A stretch of 64,000 nucleotides of DNA. Origin: CAVQRC01 sp963715045 (GTDB taxonomy: Bacteria > Planctomycetota > Planctomycetia > Pirellulales > Lacipirellulaceae). This document shows, piece by piece, positions 63,207 through 64,000 of the stretch (its first letter is position 1; each line of letters opens with the position of its first letter). The position numbers were made by a program, and so were the translations under genes. Below the pieces are notes generated by a model, which was not told the DNA's origin, made no database searches, and saw only the letters and a list, made by a program, of their open reading frames with translations. The DNA is taken from the NCBI GenBank assembly GCA_963715045.1, contig CAVQRC010000039.1, positions 348,377-412,376 of the forward strand, written 5' to 3'.

Positions 63207-63772
63207 CGCTTGTCCTCCTCAGTAATTATCTGCACGATGCCCTTGGGTTGATTGGTCCCCCGCGACTGGCGAAAGGCGGCCGGAAATACCAATTCGTGGC
63301 CGTGGGCGTCGCGAATCCCGCACGGCTGGCCATAGTGCGGATAGAGCTCGACGCGGTAGGCGTGCCACATCGGAAGTTGCTTCTTGGGGTAGCCTCGATA
63401 GGGCCTGCGGCTTTCGGGGGCCCATGTCCAGACCTTGTGCGTGTCGAGCAAATTGAGACTCTGTTCTAATTCACCGGAGAAGAGCCGCTTCAGCTCGCAG
63501 ACAAAATATCCGTCGATGTCATTGGGGTGATCCTTGTCTTCAACGAACGAACCGTTGATGAAGATTTCCGTGATGCCGATCTCATGGAGCTGACTGACCA
63601 GGTTGGCCAGATGGTCCACGAGTTGTGCCCGCCACTTGGCGTCCCATCCTGAGGGCTCAACTGGCTGACGGCCTGCGACGAGGATCGATTCGCGAAGCTC
63701 AGCGAGCGTTAGCGGATAGTCGCCTGGCGGCAACAGGCCCTCTGCGGTGAATTCTGGAAGTGCAATTCCCAT
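63203..63772 (-). CDS. Nucleotidyltransferase-fold protein (DUF6932-like), candidate toxin
   Basis: Protein of 189 residues from ATG 63772 (MGIALPEFTAEGLLPPGDYP). A nucleotidyltransferase active-site pattern is present: IFINGSFVEDKDHPNDIDGY, i.e. G-S-F followed by D-x-D, the metal-binding carboxylates of the pol-beta fold. The later part (WHAYRVELYPHYGQPCGIRD) has a conserved His/Tyr stretch. Proteins of this kind pair with HTH partners and may modify nucleic acids or proteins by nucleotidylation. Upstream in-frame starts add residues with no family likeness. The promoter directly abuts this ATG, implying a leaderless transcript. Confidence 0.75.
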   Translation of the reverse strand: MGIALPEFTAEGLLPPGDYPLTLAELRESILVAGRQPVEPSGWDAKWRAQLVDHLANLVSQLHEIGITEIFINGSFVEDKDHPNDIDGYFVCELKRLFSGELEQSLNLLDTHKVWTWAPESRRPYRGYPKKQLPMWHAYRVELYPHYGQPCGIRDAHGHELVFPAAFRQSRGTNQPKGIVQIITEEDKR

Positions 63773-63778
63773 ATAGAC

Positions 63779-63807
63779 ATAATAGTGCATGTGTACATAT
63801 ATGTTAA
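63779..63807 (-). promoter_or_regulatory. Promoter of the nucleotidyltransferase/HTH pair
   Basis: On the minus strand TTAACA (63807-63802), a 17-base spacer and TATTAT (63784-63779) form a good sigma70 promoter. The -10 ends 6 bases before the ATG at 63772, the same geometry as in vapBC. The spacer contains the alternating stretch TATATGTACACATG, a possible repressor site. Confidence 0.65.
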
Positions 63808-63847
63808 GCACGGCTTGGGGGCGCTGGTTACTTACGATAACGAATAG

Positions 63848-63886
63848 CGTTTTATCGTCTGCGGCGCCGCCGTGGGCGATAGAACG
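63848..63886 (+). other. Nested hairpin at the right edge
   Basis: CGTTTTATCGTC (63848-63859) pairs with GGCGATAGAACG (63875-63886) including two G-U pairs, enclosing a second small palindrome GCGGCGCCGC. It is followed by TTGAACTGAGCCGCGGAGCT and CGTTGGAC. It could be a structured repeat or part of an integron attC-like site cut by the window edge. Confidence 0.35.
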
Positions 63887-64000
63887 TGGTTGAACTGAGC
63901 CGCGGAGCTCGTTGGACGCTGGCAATTGGGGATTGTATCGGCCGCTTGCTCGAGGGCGCCACCGGCTTGGTGGCTGCGAGGGCGGTAATTGCGTGGTCTG

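Overview
The window looks like the chromosome of a member of Planctomycetota, probably near Pirellulales. It is GC-rich and full of families that are hallmarks of that phylum: a DUF1559 prepilin-like protein followed by a small lipoprotein, a DUF1501 protein paired with a PSD1/DUF1553 cytochrome-like protein, DUF1080 proteins, a DUF3179 protein, and short zinc-ribbon and DUF2007 proteins. No strain can be named from sequence alone.

Layout. 0-8 kb: a partial PI-PLC-like gene, a PhoD-like phosphatase, a class IV aminotransferase, a rhodanese/MauE pair, a CDF transporter, a carboxypeptidase-regulatory-domain protein and a B12-binding radical SAM protein. 8-11 kb: DUF1559, lipoprotein and TPR genes. 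11.2-14.4 kb: a group II intron with its maturase, then a palindrome-rich non-coding stretch. 14.5-20 kb: tRNA-Leu(UAA), DUF420, leuA with a complete leucine attenuator, small proteins and an ECF sigma factor. 20-29 kb: ferredoxin, HNH nuclease, SNase, a leuB-like dehydrogenase, a MiaE-like hydroxylase, a DUF3179 gene with an in-frame TGA, and a MATE exporter. 28.6-36 kb: dihydroorotase, aldehyde dehydrogenase, pgk, Uma2, DUF1080, DUF2007 and DUF1569. 36-40.3 kb: DUF1501 and PSD1. 40.8-46.9 kb: an L-rhamnose locus (isomerase plus a complete ABC importer). 47-52 kb: a coiled-coil protein, a NolW-domain protein, a VapBC pair and a PQQ beta-propeller. 52-57.5 kb: DUF2760 and two tandem Hsp70-like ATPases. 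57.5-59.4 kb: a tandem palindromic array, DUF1080 and an FKBP. 59.4-64 kb: an accessory zone with an RHS toxin tip and a DUF4375 immunity candidate, an IS91 remnant and a nucleotidyltransferase/HTH pair.

How genes work together: leuA (with attenuator) and the leuB-like gene serve leucine synthesis; rhaA plus the ABC genes take up and isomerise rhamnose; the DUF1501/PSD1 pair is the usual secreted planctomycete module; the DUF2760/Hsp70/Hsp70 genes form one operon.

Main results of the hunt: (1) a textbook leucine attenuator before leuA (promoter, 20-residue leader peptide with six Leu codons, competing hairpins, terminator); (2) a candidate selenoprotein, a DUF3179 gene whose expected Cys codon is TGA followed by a SECIS-like hairpin; (3) an interspersed family of about 85-bp hairpin repeats in six intergenic copies; (4) two toxin-antitoxin-like operons predicted to be leaderless.

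Caveat: about sixteen single-base indels break otherwise well-conserved genes, including three in pgk. They are mostly insertions and look more like consensus errors than gene decay, so frameshifted genes are annotated here as CDS spanning the break.
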